Positions 9,801-18,188 of a stretch of 64,000 nt of DNA are shown piece after piece (position 1 is the first letter of the stretch; each line of letters opens with the position of its first letter). Location: positions 1-64,000 of the forward strand of contig DATKYQ010000058.1 of assembly GCA_035528415.1 (NCBI GenBank), in the 5' to 3' direction. The translations under genes were made by a program, and so were the position numbers. This DNA is from DATKYQ01 sp035528415. GTDB taxonomy: Bacteria; Myxococcota; B64-G9. Below the pieces are notes generated by a model, which saw only the letters and a program-made list of their open reading frames with translations, made no database searches and was not told the origin of the DNA.

Positions 9801-12800
9801 TTACGCAAGGCTGCCTGCCTGGCACACGACACCCTTTCCGACTACCAGGCTGCCCGCGAGAGCTGGTCCGAACTGCTGAGCATCGAGCCGGAAAACACAG
9901 ATACCCTTGATCGTCTTCTGGATCTGGATCGCCTACAAGAGGAATTTGATAAGCTCGATCAGCACCTGACTTTAAGGATCGAACTTAGCGACGATCCGAC
10001 CTTGCTGACCTCGCTTCTCAAGGAACGGGCAGAAGTTCTATCCACCAGGCTAGATCGCCCGGATGAAATCCTGGCTGTCTACGAGCGACTCGAAAGTTTG
10101 CATCCCTCGGACGTGGGCGTACTGCGTAAGCTCTCTGATCTGTACACCGATGCCTGTGCGTATTCAAAGCTGGCCCGCACGCTGGAAACGCGTATTGAGT
10201 TGGCTGCATCAGAGCACGAAAGAGTATCGCTCATGCTTGCGCTGGCAATCATCCAGGACGAACTAATCGACGATCGCGGGGCAGCCTTCGAAACGCTCAA
10301 GTCGGCGGCAGCCCTGCAGTCCGAGGGCGACGAAGCCCTCGAAAAACTACGCAGTCTTGCGAGCAAGTCCGGCGAATGGGATCTGCTGGCGGACGCGATC
10401 GAAGGACTTGCCTCCAGGGTTTCCGACCGGGATCGAGAACACGACCTGCGCCGTTCGCTCGGCCTTTTGAGGTGGTCGGGCGGCAGATCCGAGGAGGCCC
10501 GCAGCGCATTCAGCAGGGCCGTAGAACTGGCTCCGCAGGACGTTATCTCGAGACGTTTCCTTGTGAAGATCGACGCCGGCGATGTGTCTCACATAAGATG
10601 GCTTCTCGATCACACCGATTTACTGCGCCCCGCCGATGTCGAAACACTGAAAATCGAGCTGGTCGCCGCCCTGGAAGACGGTGAGGCGAGCGAGCGTATC
10701 GCCGCACTGCGAGACCTGCAAGAGAGCTCTCCGGGCAACCTGGATGTGGCCCGCCAACTTAGCGAGCTTTACCGGGAATGTGGCGAACACAAGGCACTGG
10801 CCGATCTTCTCGGCCGCATGGCCGAAATGGAAAAGGATGAAAAAAAGGCCGACCTCTGGATGCGGCAAGCCGAGATCTTGCTCGAGTCCGGTGACGCGGC
10901 CGGGGCCGCGGCAGCCCTGTCCAAGGCACTCGAATTCGAGGGTGCTCATCGTTACCGGGTTGCCAAAGAGCTTGCAAGAATTCAACTCGACGATCTTGGC
11001 GACGGCCAAGCGGCATCCCGGGCGCTAGAGGAAGCCGTGCGCCTGGTTCCGGATGATGCACAGGCATGGCAACGGCTCTCCGATCTCTACTGGACGGCAC
11101 GGGACTGGAGTCGAGCCGAAACGGCCACCAGGCGGCTTAGCCAACTGGCTGATAAAGGCTCGCTGCCCGGCCTGTTCGCAAGGCTGGGCGACATCCTAAC
11201 ACAGGACGGGCGCGAACAGGATGCGGTCGCCGCCTTCCGCACGGCCATCGCTCATGACCCGGCCTACCGGACGGCCTACCAGCGCCTGGAAGAGTTACTC
11301 AAGAAGAACAAGGATAACGCCGAATTGTCGCCATTCTACCTCGAGTGGGCTGCCAGTGATGCGGCCGGCTCGTTGCGCGTGACTCTGTATCTGAACGCAG
11401 CCCGCCATCTGGACCGTCTGGGAAAGATTTCCGAAGCGATTGCCGCTTTGCGGGAGGCATTGAAGATCGATCCATCGAACCCGGAAGTCCACGAATACCT
11501 GGCGGCGCTTCTGTCGCGAGAGGGTGACTGGGAAGAGCTGATCGAGGTGTTGAGCCAACGCCTCGAGCTTTCCGATGATGACGAAAAGCGGGTCGCCATA
11601 TCGTTCGAGCTCGGAGAGGCCTGTAAGGAGCATCTCGACGACCCCGTCCAGGCGGCCGTGTATTTCGAACGCTGCCTGCAGATCGATCCCGATCACCGCG
11701 GCGCATTGGAAGAACTGGCGGACATTCGTTACAACCGCAAGCTATGGGAGGAAGCAGATCGACTCTACCGGCACCTGGGTGAGAGAGGGCTCTCCAGCAG
11801 CCGCTTCGTGATCGCCTTCAGGCGGGGAGAAATTTCCCAGAACCTGGGCCGGCCGGAGGAGGCGCTCGATAATTATCGCCGCTCGATCGAGTTGAATCCC
11901 ACCTTCATGCCCTCTCGACAGAACCTCGTCAAGCTGTTGCGGCAAATGGGCTCGATCGAGGAGATCCCCAAGGAAATAAATGGGCTGATCGAGTTACTGA
12001 CTGATGACAGCTTCGACGATCTACGCCTCGATTATCTAAAGCAGTTGGCCGACGTCCAACGGCAATTGTTCGAGTTCGAGGACGCGGCCCGGCTGTGCCG
12101 GACCGTATTGGATAAAGAACCCGATAACCTGCACTGCCTGCGCATGTTGCGCGAGTATCTAAGCAACTCAATGCACTGGGAAGAAACCGTCGATCTCTTA
12201 CGGCGTGAGCTGAAGATAGAGACCGAATCGCAGGTCAGGGCCGGGCTCTTCGAGCTTCTCGGAGACATCCTCTCGATGCATATCAAAGACGCGCCGGGAG
12301 CCGCGGACGCTTACCGTGAAGCGATGCGCCTGGTACCCGGAAGGGTTGCGCCGAAATGGAAGCAGTGGAAGCTGTTGCGCTCCATGGAAGCCCTGGACGA
12401 ACTGCGCGACCTGAGCCGCTCGCTCGTCGATGACGACCTGGATGAAGATCGCCTGCGGGAAGTTCACCTCGTTCTGGCACGCATCGAGGAAAAACCCGAT
12501 CAGGCACTTGTACACTTCGAAAAGGTTTTGGCGATGGGCAAGGCCGAACTTGCGCTGGTCGAGGAGTTGGCCTCGTTGTACCAAGAAATGGGGTGCTGGG
12601 AAAAATACTGTTCTCTCTCGGGCCAAGCGATCGAGGCGCACATCAGGAACGGAATGGATCAGGAGGACGCCCTCGAGAGCTATCTCAAGCTGGCCGGAGT
12701 CTACCAGGAGCGCATCGGAGATGTCAGCCGGGCTGCGGCCTGCATCCGTCGGGGCCTGGAACTCTACCCCAGGGATCCCGAGCTGCTCAAGCGACTGGGA

Positions 12801-13883
12801 AACCTCTACGCCAGCGACTGGGAAACATACCGGGAGGCAATCGAGGTGTTCAGGGAACTCTCGGGAATGGATCCGACCGACCCCGAGCTATACAGATACC
12901 TGGCACGTCTGGAAGCGGCCCGAGGCGACATCGATCGCACCACTTCCTACTACACCGGCTTGCGCTTCCTCTCACCGATGGACCAGGAGGCGCGCAAATT
13001 CCTCGAGCACGCGGGCGCCGCCGTGAAACCCAGGCGAGCACTGGATCGCTCTGAGTGGGACGAGATTATCCTTCACCCGGATGCCGACTGTTTACTTCAG
13101 CGTATTTTCTCTGTGCTGGCCCCATACCTGGAGATGCTTTTACCGGCCGATTCGCGCGAACACGGGTCATTGGCCAACGTGACCCGCAATAGCCACCCGC
13201 AGCTCGTTGAAGCCGCGGAGCGGGCTGCCTGGTTCATTTCGGGACGCCCTTTTTCCATCTTCATCCAGCAAGACGAGAACTACCGGGCCCATAGCGACTG
13301 TGGCAAGCAGCCGGCCATCATCATCTCGAGCACGGTGCTCGATCGCAGCACACCAGACGAACTGACGTTCTTCATCACCAGGGAAATCGTCCAGGTAGCC
13401 ATGGGATTCGTCCTGCCAAGGAAACTGAGGCCCGCCGATCTGCAGATATTGCTTGCGATCCTTTCGAGGCTCGCACGGCCGGAAGCGGATCCGCCCATCC
13501 CCCTGCCGGCCACGGCCGACCAGTACATCGAGGGCTTGCTAAAAATGGCGCCGGCAGCCGTCATGGAAATGGCCATGCCGCTGATCCGTAGATATGCGCT
13601 GGAGCCCAGGGCACACGACATCGAGCGCTGGACCCGTGGTGTGCGCAGGACCGCGGATCGGACAGCCCTGTTGGCTTCGGGAGGGCTGATCCCCGCCATG
13701 TCGGTCTTGTCCAGGTTCTCGGAGGCTGCCGGCGGACGCGATCTCGCCTTCATCCCCGATCGCGCCTCGGTGCTCTCGCGTGATGCGGACATGATGCTCT
13801 TGTTCAGGTTCGCCTTCTCGGAACAATTCTTGAAATTACGCCGTAAACTGGGGGCTGCGGGCGCTACTCCCGTTCAAGAATAA
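3876..13883 (+). CDS. giant TPR-repeat protein (3,335 residues)
   Basis: One uninterrupted 10-kb frame. Residues 1 to about 255 form a non-repeat domain, rich in beta strands and of no family I recognise. From there to about 3050 the protein is almost entirely degenerate tetratricopeptide repeats (recurrent patterns such as A...YE.AL...P and LA.IY.E...) arranged as a very long solenoid; I did not count them. The last 280 residues differ: PAIIISSTVLDRSTPDELTF, then FFITREIVQVAMG. This resembles the degenerate M48-peptidase-like tail that I recall in giant TPR proteins of myxobacteria, but the HExxH zinc motif is absent. There is no signal peptide or membrane helix, so it is probably a cytoplasmic scaffold. 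Its 3' end overlaps the convergent OmpA gene by 20 bases. Confidence 0.85.
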   Translation: MEDSQGRRPGSIETAARVVATGMSLGFSLEFRENTALITLSNHEIEGGVVVDRIVLEVPGVRFPFDVRGGAEQFLHHRCRLRLLDISIRAEEMLAFLSRRLDPARYGFEAIQVSLKGDVGWLSGRFRVGSQSAPFTARFLFEAAGEQAVRIGFYDIRFFGPMPLPVSSLVAQLAQALACVGFEQQGAASIIFHPLLDFARWFLPVHGWKIPDLAGLRIDRIVIHDGRLRLTSARFPDELPEYSAVSDQRSALVEQRFLVFREGCQAYHEAEQALREGLLDKARRLYLSKGGIEPSHPHAARRLLEIGLSRPDRLDEIEDLARDLLAHDPEFLPALFAQAAMQRQRQEPAAGRSYERIGQICANRGERQDAIMAHIEAGTLLTTDDPSRAIHNFERILELDPDQLQAMHTLTGLYEYEQHWYRALRMNLRFAHQLNDPKEIAGCHFRMGRIFLERFDDLDKARKHLDAALMHDPGHIDALFAQATTFERRNQPTRAVRSLATLLDLADGGLAANEQLIVETRLRLAALWKDELDDPESALLQYESILHDHPDHLHSLFMAGSLSANLERWDQAAEAFSRLLDLEASGHTLPQDVAKSAAMHLGRIYSQRPGGEREARIFLERAASIKPDDIGVWIGIEKLDRSSANWQGLIEVLQHKASLTDDSDEKLAAILEAARISDRQIGDHQRAMQLYELALQEDPSAPEPVEGLKLLLGKQNRWSDVSVLLSRAAADETDPEVAAGYWAEAGKIHSDNLDDRAGAIQAYEAAVDAGHGTENIKCLLDLYRDAEMFEKIVAVIGGLDQSTFDQDELIDLYIERAEILAEKLERVPEAIEDYKGALQIEPNLPKVQRALADIYFARKMWTESREATLKVLELAGEGGLSAPGKTDLHRRLAVIEQEQGDASAAIDQLRIVLGRYESDLDAANQLGRLLRAEERWEELAAFYAQQAERAEGEEAAALHTAAATIWWERLKKLDPAAAQYQLGVDAAPKSNAAEARLASLQRVYAGLGNWDEVVWVIRERISLAEDRDKPGLYMALASILSARLENTDAACECWQSALELAPGYRPALIMLSRRRFLESNYHEAFELGRKALEPDASGRSLPIESRAAVALVSARAAWACERLEDASLMYQLHLEAFAQRGYAGADMESFERLELILRTLKRHDELALLYQHWLHVPAIHEREGGLRRALALLLFEHLDQPDEAISVLWEHVQTHPDDQPAAGDIIAMLRKTSRWERLATLLENQWMRAARKKNQIRRLEELAEIYQFRLHEPEQAIVHFKKLLEMGYGVAAERLAVIYRQEEMFVQLAELLETLANQTGDPAAAQEYYQKLGLLAKDDLDDNELALRSFQELYSIAPTLENQTRLLDLLHALDDPERLQNFLYQCAEEEELPERRRKLLCQHADLCLAKPDRLEIGLSSLRQAIEIEPDEALARRVLSLYEQLGNWEGAADMQETLIDLAREDSSAARRTRDLARIYSEHLDAPERAIAALEHAIRLDPDWLEPMNDLTEILESLKDWQRLTKLLQDRAEATDDRDQAADLMRRAAGLAFDKLADNDLGKSILSAAAGRASEPAPLLLELAERLERSRDYAAAADSIEEVIATGAQPPEKGRGPAALYKKIAALRLLADDREAAVSALEQALVQDPSDEETVGRLDSLYREDSRHIDLALMSENLASRKVGRPAAEAWFSAATSWLAADDISAAENALRQALVAEPDHQKACALSVRLMKDGQDWQRLLDFVGGLPDSIVSLEDFVDSIGACFDHVADASAGDALQLTACRAMLRVDPENPEALWLAANNLLESNEPEESEALLRRLDAQAASLDADRRYRLDEKLAASDFARGHSDQAEIRLKHCIEARPDDPDPRSFLHKLYACGERFKDRVALLQDEAERSGDDSVRIERLVTAAGIMLEELGDPSGALHVYERALRIAEDDVDIWSKLVELHRLLNDPGRQREALLQVARLSSEDERFFSLRKAACLAHDTLSDYQAARESWSELLSIEPENTDTLDRLLDLDRLQEEFDKLDQHLTLRIELSDDPTLLTSLLKERAEVLSTRLDRPDEILAVYERLESLHPSDVGVLRKLSDLYTDACAYSKLARTLETRIELAASEHERVSLMLALAIIQDELIDDRGAAFETLKSAAALQSEGDEALEKLRSLASKSGEWDLLADAIEGLASRVSDRDREHDLRRSLGLLRWSGGRSEEARSAFSRAVELAPQDVISRRFLVKIDAGDVSHIRWLLDHTDLLRPADVETLKIELVAALEDGEASERIAALRDLQESSPGNLDVARQLSELYRECGEHKALADLLGRMAEMEKDEKKADLWMRQAEILLESGDAAGAAAALSKALEFEGAHRYRVAKELARIQLDDLGDGQAASRALEEAVRLVPDDAQAWQRLSDLYWTARDWSRAETATRRLSQLADKGSLPGLFARLGDILTQDGREQDAVAAFRTAIAHDPAYRTAYQRLEELLKKNKDNAELSPFYLEWAASDAAGSLRVTLYLNAARHLDRLGKISEAIAALREALKIDPSNPEVHEYLAALLSREGDWEELIEVLSQRLELSDDDEKRVAISFELGEACKEHLDDPVQAAVYFERCLQIDPDHRGALEELADIRYNRKLWEEADRLYRHLGERGLSSSRFVIAFRRGEISQNLGRPEEALDNYRRSIELNPTFMPSRQNLVKLLRQMGSIEEIPKEINGLIELLTDDSFDDLRLDYLKQLADVQRQLFEFEDAARLCRTVLDKEPDNLHCLRMLREYLSNSMHWEETVDLLRRELKIETESQVRAGLFELLGDILSMHIKDAPGAADAYREAMRLVPGRVAPKWKQWKLLRSMEALDELRDLSRSLVDDDLDEDRLREVHLVLARIEEKPDQALVHFEKVLAMGKAELALVEELASLYQEMGCWEKYCSLSGQAIEAHIRNGMDQEDALESYLKLAGVYQERIGDVSRAAACIRRGLELYPRDPELLKRLGNLYASDWETYREAIEVFRELSGMDPTDPELYRYLARLEAARGDIDRTTSYYTGLRFLSPMDQEARKFLEHAGAAVKPRRALDRSEWDEIILHPDADCLLQRIFSVLAPYLEMLLPADSREHGSLANVTRNSHPQLVEAAERAAWFISGRPFSIFIQQDENYRAHSDCGKQPAIIISSTVLDRSTPDELTFFITREIVQVAMGFVLPRKLRPADLQILLAILSRLARPEADPPIPLPATADQYIEGLLKMAPAAVMEMAMPLIRRYALEPRAHDIERWTRGVRRTADRTALLASGGLIPAMSVLSRFSEAAGGRDLAFIPDRASVLSRDADMMLLFRFAFSEQFLKLRRKLGAAGATPVQE

Positions 13884-15231
13884 TCATCTCAACCCGGCGA
13901 TTCATGCTGCGGCCGCGCTCGGTTTTATTGCCGGCGATCGGCTTGTCTTCTCCGAACCCCTTGGCAATCAGTCGATCCTGCTCGACTCCCTTGCGCACCA
14001 GGTAGTCGACCACTGCCTGTGCCCTGCGCTGGCTGAGGCGCCTGTTGTAGACGGCGGATCCCCTGGAGTCGGTGTGCCCCTCCACTCGGAGCTTCTTGAT
14101 ATCGGGGTTTTGCTCCAGGGTGGCCGCCACCTGGTTGAGAATGGGATAGGATTTCTTCTTGACACTCGCCTTGCCGAACTCGAAGTGGATCTTTTCGCGC
14201 AGTTCGATGGACTTCTCCCTGACCATGACCTTGATCTGCGCCTTGCTGGGGCAACCGTCGGTCTCGACCTTGCCCGGTTTATCGGGGCACTTGTCGATAT
14301 GATCGGGTATGCCGTCGTCGTCCCTGTCGGGGCATCCCTCCTTGTCGATCGGCCCGGCTACCTTGGGGCAGCGGTCGAGTTTGTCCTTGACGCCGTCACC
14401 ATCCGTGTCCGGTTCAAGCGGGCAGCCGGAGTTGGAGGCCGGTCCGGCATCTTCGGGGCAACGATCATCGCGGTCGATCACTCCATCCTTGTCGGTGTCT
14501 TTTTCGGGACAACCGGCGTTGGTGTCGGGTCCCCAAATGTCCGGGCACTTGTCATCTTTGTCCGGCACACCGTCGTGATCTCGATCCTTGAGCGACTTTA
14601 TCACCTTCACCCGACCGACACCGAATGTATAGCGCAAGACGGGAAACACGGACAGGGCAACATCCCCGCGCAGCGGAAGGATACTCACGTTGGCCTCGAC
14701 GGCAATCGAAAAATGACGCAGGGGTAAGTAGTACTCCACTCCGCCGCCGGCCAAAATGGCCACATCGTCCGAGCCCCCGACCTCGAAGCTGCCGACATGC
14801 TTGGGGGAGGCCGCGAAGTAACCGACACCGGCCTGAACATAGGTGTAGAAGTGCTGGGTCGCAATCAGCGACAACGAGGCTCCCGCCCATACCAGGCGGC
14901 TGTCCCAGTCCATGGGCAAGCGGGTTCCCTTGCTGGTGGTCGCGGAGGCGCTGTAGTGCTGAGTGAGAAAACCGGCCTTGATCCTGAACACCCAGTTCAG
15001 ATCGTAGCCCGCCTCCAGGCCGACCAGGAACCCGGGGCCCCGATCCGGCACCGGCGGCAAGAAATCCCAGCTGAATCCGCCCTGCAAACCAAGCTCGAGG
15101 CCCTTCTCAACTTCATCGAAGACCTGAATCCTGGGAGCGGCGGCTTGGGCAATGTTGGAAGCCGATGCGGCACATGAAAAAGCCGCCACAACAAATAAAA
15201 TCCTCAGAAGTACCTTCACGCTCATCGTCAT
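13864..15231 (-). CDS. OmpA-family outer-membrane protein with TSP3 calcium repeats
   Basis: Domains in order: signal peptide (about 1-31, cleavage near AQA), an eight-strand-type beta-barrel (about 36-205, alternating aromatic strands), four to five thrombospondin type-3 repeats (about 216-328, units like DRDHDGVPDKDDKCPD and DTDGDGVKDKLDRCP), and an OmpA peptidoglycan-binding domain (about 343-455). The last carries GHTDSRGS (Asp 388) and NRRVE (Arg near 445), the pair that binds diaminopimelate. The TSP3 block should bind calcium and act as a stiff linker between barrel and cell wall, a common design in deltaproteobacteria. ATG at 15225 is an alternative start. Expressed from its own promoter and convergent with the giant TPR gene. 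Confidence 0.9.
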   Translation of the reverse strand: MTMSVKVLLRILFVVAAFSCAASASNIAQAAAPRIQVFDEVEKGLELGLQGGFSWDFLPPVPDRGPGFLVGLEAGYDLNWVFRIKAGFLTQHYSASATTSKGTRLPMDWDSRLVWAGASLSLIATQHFYTYVQAGVGYFAASPKHVGSFEVGGSDDVAILAGGGVEYYLPLRHFSIAVEANVSILPLRGDVALSVFPVLRYTFGVGRVKVIKSLKDRDHDGVPDKDDKCPDIWGPDTNAGCPEKDTDKDGVIDRDDRCPEDAGPASNSGCPLEPDTDGDGVKDKLDRCPKVAGPIDKEGCPDRDDDGIPDHIDKCPDKPGKVETDGCPSKAQIKVMVREKSIELREKIHFEFGKASVKKKSYPILNQVAATLEQNPDIKKLRVEGHTDSRGSAVYNRRLSQRRAQAVVDYLVRKGVEQDRLIAKGFGEDKPIAGNKTERGRSMNRRVEMIILERE

Positions 15232-15252
15232 TGAGATCCCACCTGTTTGCCC

Positions 15253-15281
15253 ACCTTAGCCTACATCGTAAATGTAATCAA
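15253..15281 (-). promoter_or_regulatory. possible promoter of the OmpA/TSP3 gene
   Basis: On the minus strand TTGATT (15281-15276), 17 bases, then TAAGGT (15258-15253), a weak -10. Transcription would begin about 15 bases upstream of the start codon. Confidence 0.3.
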
Positions 15282-15330
15282 CTTTAGCATGATTCTTGAT
15301 AACCCATCGAAGATATGGCACCTTTGATCC

Positions 15331-15639
15331 ATGATCGCAGGAAAAGCCGGCACAAAGAAACGTTCGGGCGCCGCAGGCGATGATCGACTCGAGGAAATGG
15401 TTCTTCTGCTGCTCAAGGCGTCCCTGCGAGGCCGCCTGCTTGTGGCCGACCGGAGGGCGATCAAGAAGTTCCTGGGGCAGATCGATACGGCGAAGAAAAC
15501 CGCGTCCCCGGCCGCGAACGACAAACCTCGCTGCCCCGTCTGCCGTTCGGTTCTCGAAAACCCACGGGCCAAGCGCTGCCCTTACTGTTCGGTGCTGCTC
15601 GGGGCGTCACGCAAGCGAGGAACTGGAAGAAAGAAATAA
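15331..15639 (+). CDS. small zinc-ribbon protein
   Basis: A 102-residue basic protein. Residues about 68-86 read CPVCRSVLENPRAKRCPYC, two CxxC knuckles 11 residues apart, the signature of a zinc ribbon. The N-terminal half is helical and Lys/Arg-rich and the tail is basic. The gene lies 27 bases upstream of the pseudokinase gene and probably shares its transcript. It has no clear ribosome site. The function is unknown; a small nucleic-acid or protein-binding accessory is plausible. Confidence 0.6.
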   Translation: MIAGKAGTKKRSGAAGDDRLEEMVLLLLKASLRGRLLVADRRAIKKFLGQIDTAKKTASPAANDKPRCPVCRSVLENPRAKRCPYCSVLLGASRKRGTGRKK

Positions 15640-15666
15640 ACTCCACAAGCGAGCGGCAAGCACAAT

Positions 15667-17535
15667 ATGCGCATCCAACTATTACAAAAGATCGGCGACG
15701 GGCAGGTTGCCGAGGTTCGACTCGGGCGGGTACAAACCGACGCGGGTCCTTCGCTGGTAACCGTCTATCGCCTGTTGAGACAGGTCATAGAGACCAGCGG
15801 CTTGATCGACAGGCTCCAAGAAGCATCCGCCCGGATAATATCCGTGCGACATGAAAACCTCTTGCGCCACCTGGGGTTCGGACAATACCAGGGTGATTTT
15901 TTCTGGGTCGATGAGCGTGGCGAGGGTTTCGACCTGGCCACCGTTCTGAATCGGCTCTCGTCGCGCGAAGTCCATATCAACCACTTGCGTTCACTCCAGA
16001 TCGGCATGGACTTCACCCGGGGACTTGGAGCGTTGCACGAACACGAGCTTGTCTTCGGCGGGATGAGCCCCGAGTATGTAGTCACGGGCTTCGATGGAAT
16101 TACCCGCCTGGGCGGAGCCGGCCTCGAGTCGACGCTCTTTGCAACCAAGGAACTCAAGCAGAGGACCCGCCGCGGGCGATCCGGCCTCTTGGCGCCCGAG
16201 GTCATGCAGGGTCGGGATGCTACTCACCGCTCCGATGTCTTCGGGGCCGCGGCCATCGTATACGCCTTGCTGACAGGCTCCGAGCCCCTCGGCAAGGAAG
16301 AACGCTCCGGCGTGGGCATCTCGGTGCGCCATGTAGGCGTACAGCCGCCTTCCAAACTGGATCGCACCCTGCCGTTCTCCTGCGACGCGGTATTCATCAA
16401 GGCGCTCAACACCTCGTCCAATGGAAGACACGACTCGGGCACCTCGCTGGCCAACGCTTTGAAACGCCTGCGGGCCGCAATGCTGAAAGGGCCCGACCGG
16501 GGTCACGAGGAAGTCAGCCAGTTCATCGACAACCTCTTCCCCAATGAAGCTGTCATTGCCGGCATGCGCGGAACGACGGCCGCTTCGAGCGTGGCAGGTG
16601 AGATCGAGATCGAAGGCCCGGATGTGGACGAGACAAGCGCAGAACCAACCAGGCCGCCGGCACCGGTGTCGTCCGCACCGGCGCCCGCCGCCACGCCCAA
16701 GCCTGCCGAAATCGAACAGCCCGGAGCCGAGAGCGCGCCTGCCGATCCCGACGCGGCAGCCCGTGTGGCGGCCTGGGAAGCGGCAATGGGTAATTCCAGC
16801 AGTCCTAAACCCTCGGCGGATACAGCTTCTCGAGCGCCCATGCCCCCCCCCCTGCCCGGGCAAAACAAGGCCAGTGGCCCTTCTCCGCTGGTCGAGGTGA
16901 ACTGGGACGGCCTGGACGAAGAACCCACCGAGGATCGGCCGGCTCCTGGTCTCGCTTACGACGATGGTGAACAAACTCCCAGCGAGCCTCGCAGACCCGC
17001 CGACGATGAAATCAGGCAGGAATACGACACCCTGGTAACGACCATCCCGCCGGCCGGAGATGCAAGTGCAAAAGAGCCAAAGAAACGACGGTCACGGCTG
17101 GTCTGGATTCTTGCGGGTATCGCGCTGCTGGCGCTCGCGGCCGTTATCGCGATCAGTATGTTTTCTACACCTGAGAAAGAGCGAAAAAAACCCGAGGCGC
17201 TGACCGCTCTCGGTTTCCTTTCCGTCCAGACTCCGCGGCCTGCCAGGGTGACACTGGACGGCGAGTTACTGCCCCAAAAAACGCCGATTGTCGATCGCGT
17301 TGTCCGGGCCGGTGAGCACCGCTTGCTGTTGCAAACGATCGAAGGCAAGACCATCACCGACGAGACCTTCTCCATCGAGGCGGGAGAACACAAGGCCATC
17401 CGGCTGATCGGCTCGACCACGGCTGAACCGCAAGTTCCGGCTGCGAAGAACGGCATCAAGAAACCCACCCGTAAAAAACGCCGGCACAATAAGCGCCAAA
17501 CCCGCCGCAGGCGTAGAGTCAAGACAAGAAAATGA
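15667..17535 (+). CDS. membrane-anchored Ser/Thr pseudokinase with PEGA domain
   Basis: Residues 1-275 follow the protein-kinase fold: Gly-rich loop IGDGQVAEVRLG at 9-20, LLAPEV holding the APE motif near 174-179, and SDVFGAAAIVYALLTG of subdomain IX. Three catalytic elements are missing. The beta-3 lysine is replaced (VTVYRL), the HRDLKPxN loop reads HELVFGGMSPEYV (126-138), and DFG reads LGG (148-150). It should therefore not phosphorylate proteins. A Pro/Ala-rich linker (310-470) leads to a membrane helix at about 477-497, then a PEGA-like extracytoplasmic domain (514-580) and a very basic tail. It overlaps the response-regulator gene by 4 bases, which suggests one signalling unit. Confidence 0.82.
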   Translation: MRIQLLQKIGDGQVAEVRLGRVQTDAGPSLVTVYRLLRQVIETSGLIDRLQEASARIISVRHENLLRHLGFGQYQGDFFWVDERGEGFDLATVLNRLSSREVHINHLRSLQIGMDFTRGLGALHEHELVFGGMSPEYVVTGFDGITRLGGAGLESTLFATKELKQRTRRGRSGLLAPEVMQGRDATHRSDVFGAAAIVYALLTGSEPLGKEERSGVGISVRHVGVQPPSKLDRTLPFSCDAVFIKALNTSSNGRHDSGTSLANALKRLRAAMLKGPDRGHEEVSQFIDNLFPNEAVIAGMRGTTAASSVAGEIEIEGPDVDETSAEPTRPPAPVSSAPAPAATPKPAEIEQPGAESAPADPDAAARVAAWEAAMGNSSSPKPSADTASRAPMPPPLPGQNKASGPSPLVEVNWDGLDEEPTEDRPAPGLAYDDGEQTPSEPRRPADDEIRQEYDTLVTTIPPAGDASAKEPKKRRSRLVWILAGIALLALAAVIAISMFSTPEKERKKPEALTALGFLSVQTPRPARVTLDGELLPQKTPIVDRVVRAGEHRLLLQTIEGKTITDETFSIEAGEHKAIRLIGSTTAEPQVPAAKNGIKKPTRKKRRHNKRQTRRRRRVKTRK

Positions 17536-18188
17536 TCGAACCCATAGAAGTGGTGGTGATCGAAGACGATCCGCGAACTCTGAAGAGCCTGGTGCGACTT
17601 TTAGGATCCTATCCCGAGTTCGAGGTGGTCGGCAGCGCCCTATCGGGCGAGGCGGGCCTGGCATCCGTCGCGGCGTTGCTTCCCCAACTGGTCCTCCTGG
17701 ATCTTGAGTTGCCTGACACGAACGGTATCGAAGTAACGCAAAAAATCAAGGCCGGCCACCCGGAGATCGAGGTGCTCATTCTGACGTCGTTCGAGGACGA
17801 GGCCAAAGTCTACAAGGCCGTCCAGGCCGGGGCCAGCGGCTATCTGGTCAAGCGAATCGCCCCGGAGAGAATCCGCGAGGCAATCTTGGAGGTAATGCAA
17901 GGCGGGGTCGTTATCGAGCCGCGCATCGCCAGGCGTTTCTGGAACTATTTCAAGAGCGTCCAGGGGGGAGCGCCGGCAGGGGGAGAAGAACCCATTCTTT
18001 CGGAGATCGAATGCGACATCCTGCAGATGATTGCCCGCGGCCTGACGAACCAGGAAGCCGGCCGGGTGCTCTCGCTCAAGCGCCGCACGGTGCGCACTCA
18101 CCTGTCACACATCTATCGCAAACTGGACACATCATCCCGTGCCGAGGCCGTGGTGGAAGCCCTGAAGAGAGGCCTGATCAACGTTTGA
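17532..18188 (+). CDS. NarL/FixJ-family response regulator
   Basis: Receiver domain at residues 1-125 with acidic pocket E11-D12-D13, phospho-acceptor Asp 57 (LLDLELPDTNG) and a conserved Lys near 109 (GYLVKR). A LuxR/GerE helix-turn-helix follows at about 152-218 (LSEIECDILQMIARGLTNQE, then VRTHLSHIYRKL). It is expected to bind DNA when phosphorylated. Its ATG overlaps the stop of the pseudokinase gene by 4 bases, so translation is probably coupled. No histidine kinase is encoded nearby, so the phosphodonor is unknown. The 3' end overlaps the convergent helical-protein gene by 11 bases. Confidence 0.9.
   Translation: MIEPIEVVVIEDDPRTLKSLVRLLGSYPEFEVVGSALSGEAGLASVAALLPQLVLLDLELPDTNGIEVTQKIKAGHPEIEVLILTSFEDEAKVYKAVQAGASGYLVKRIAPERIREAILEVMQGGVVIEPRIARRFWNYFKSVQGGAPAGGEEPILSEIECDILQMIARGLTNQEAGRVLSLKRRTVRTHLSHIYRKLDTSSRAEAVVEALKRGLINV

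Noticed and set aside
15991..16974. 327-codon minus-strand frame
   Set aside because: Antisense to the pseudokinase gene; composition is Gly/Arg-rich, as expected of shadow frames.
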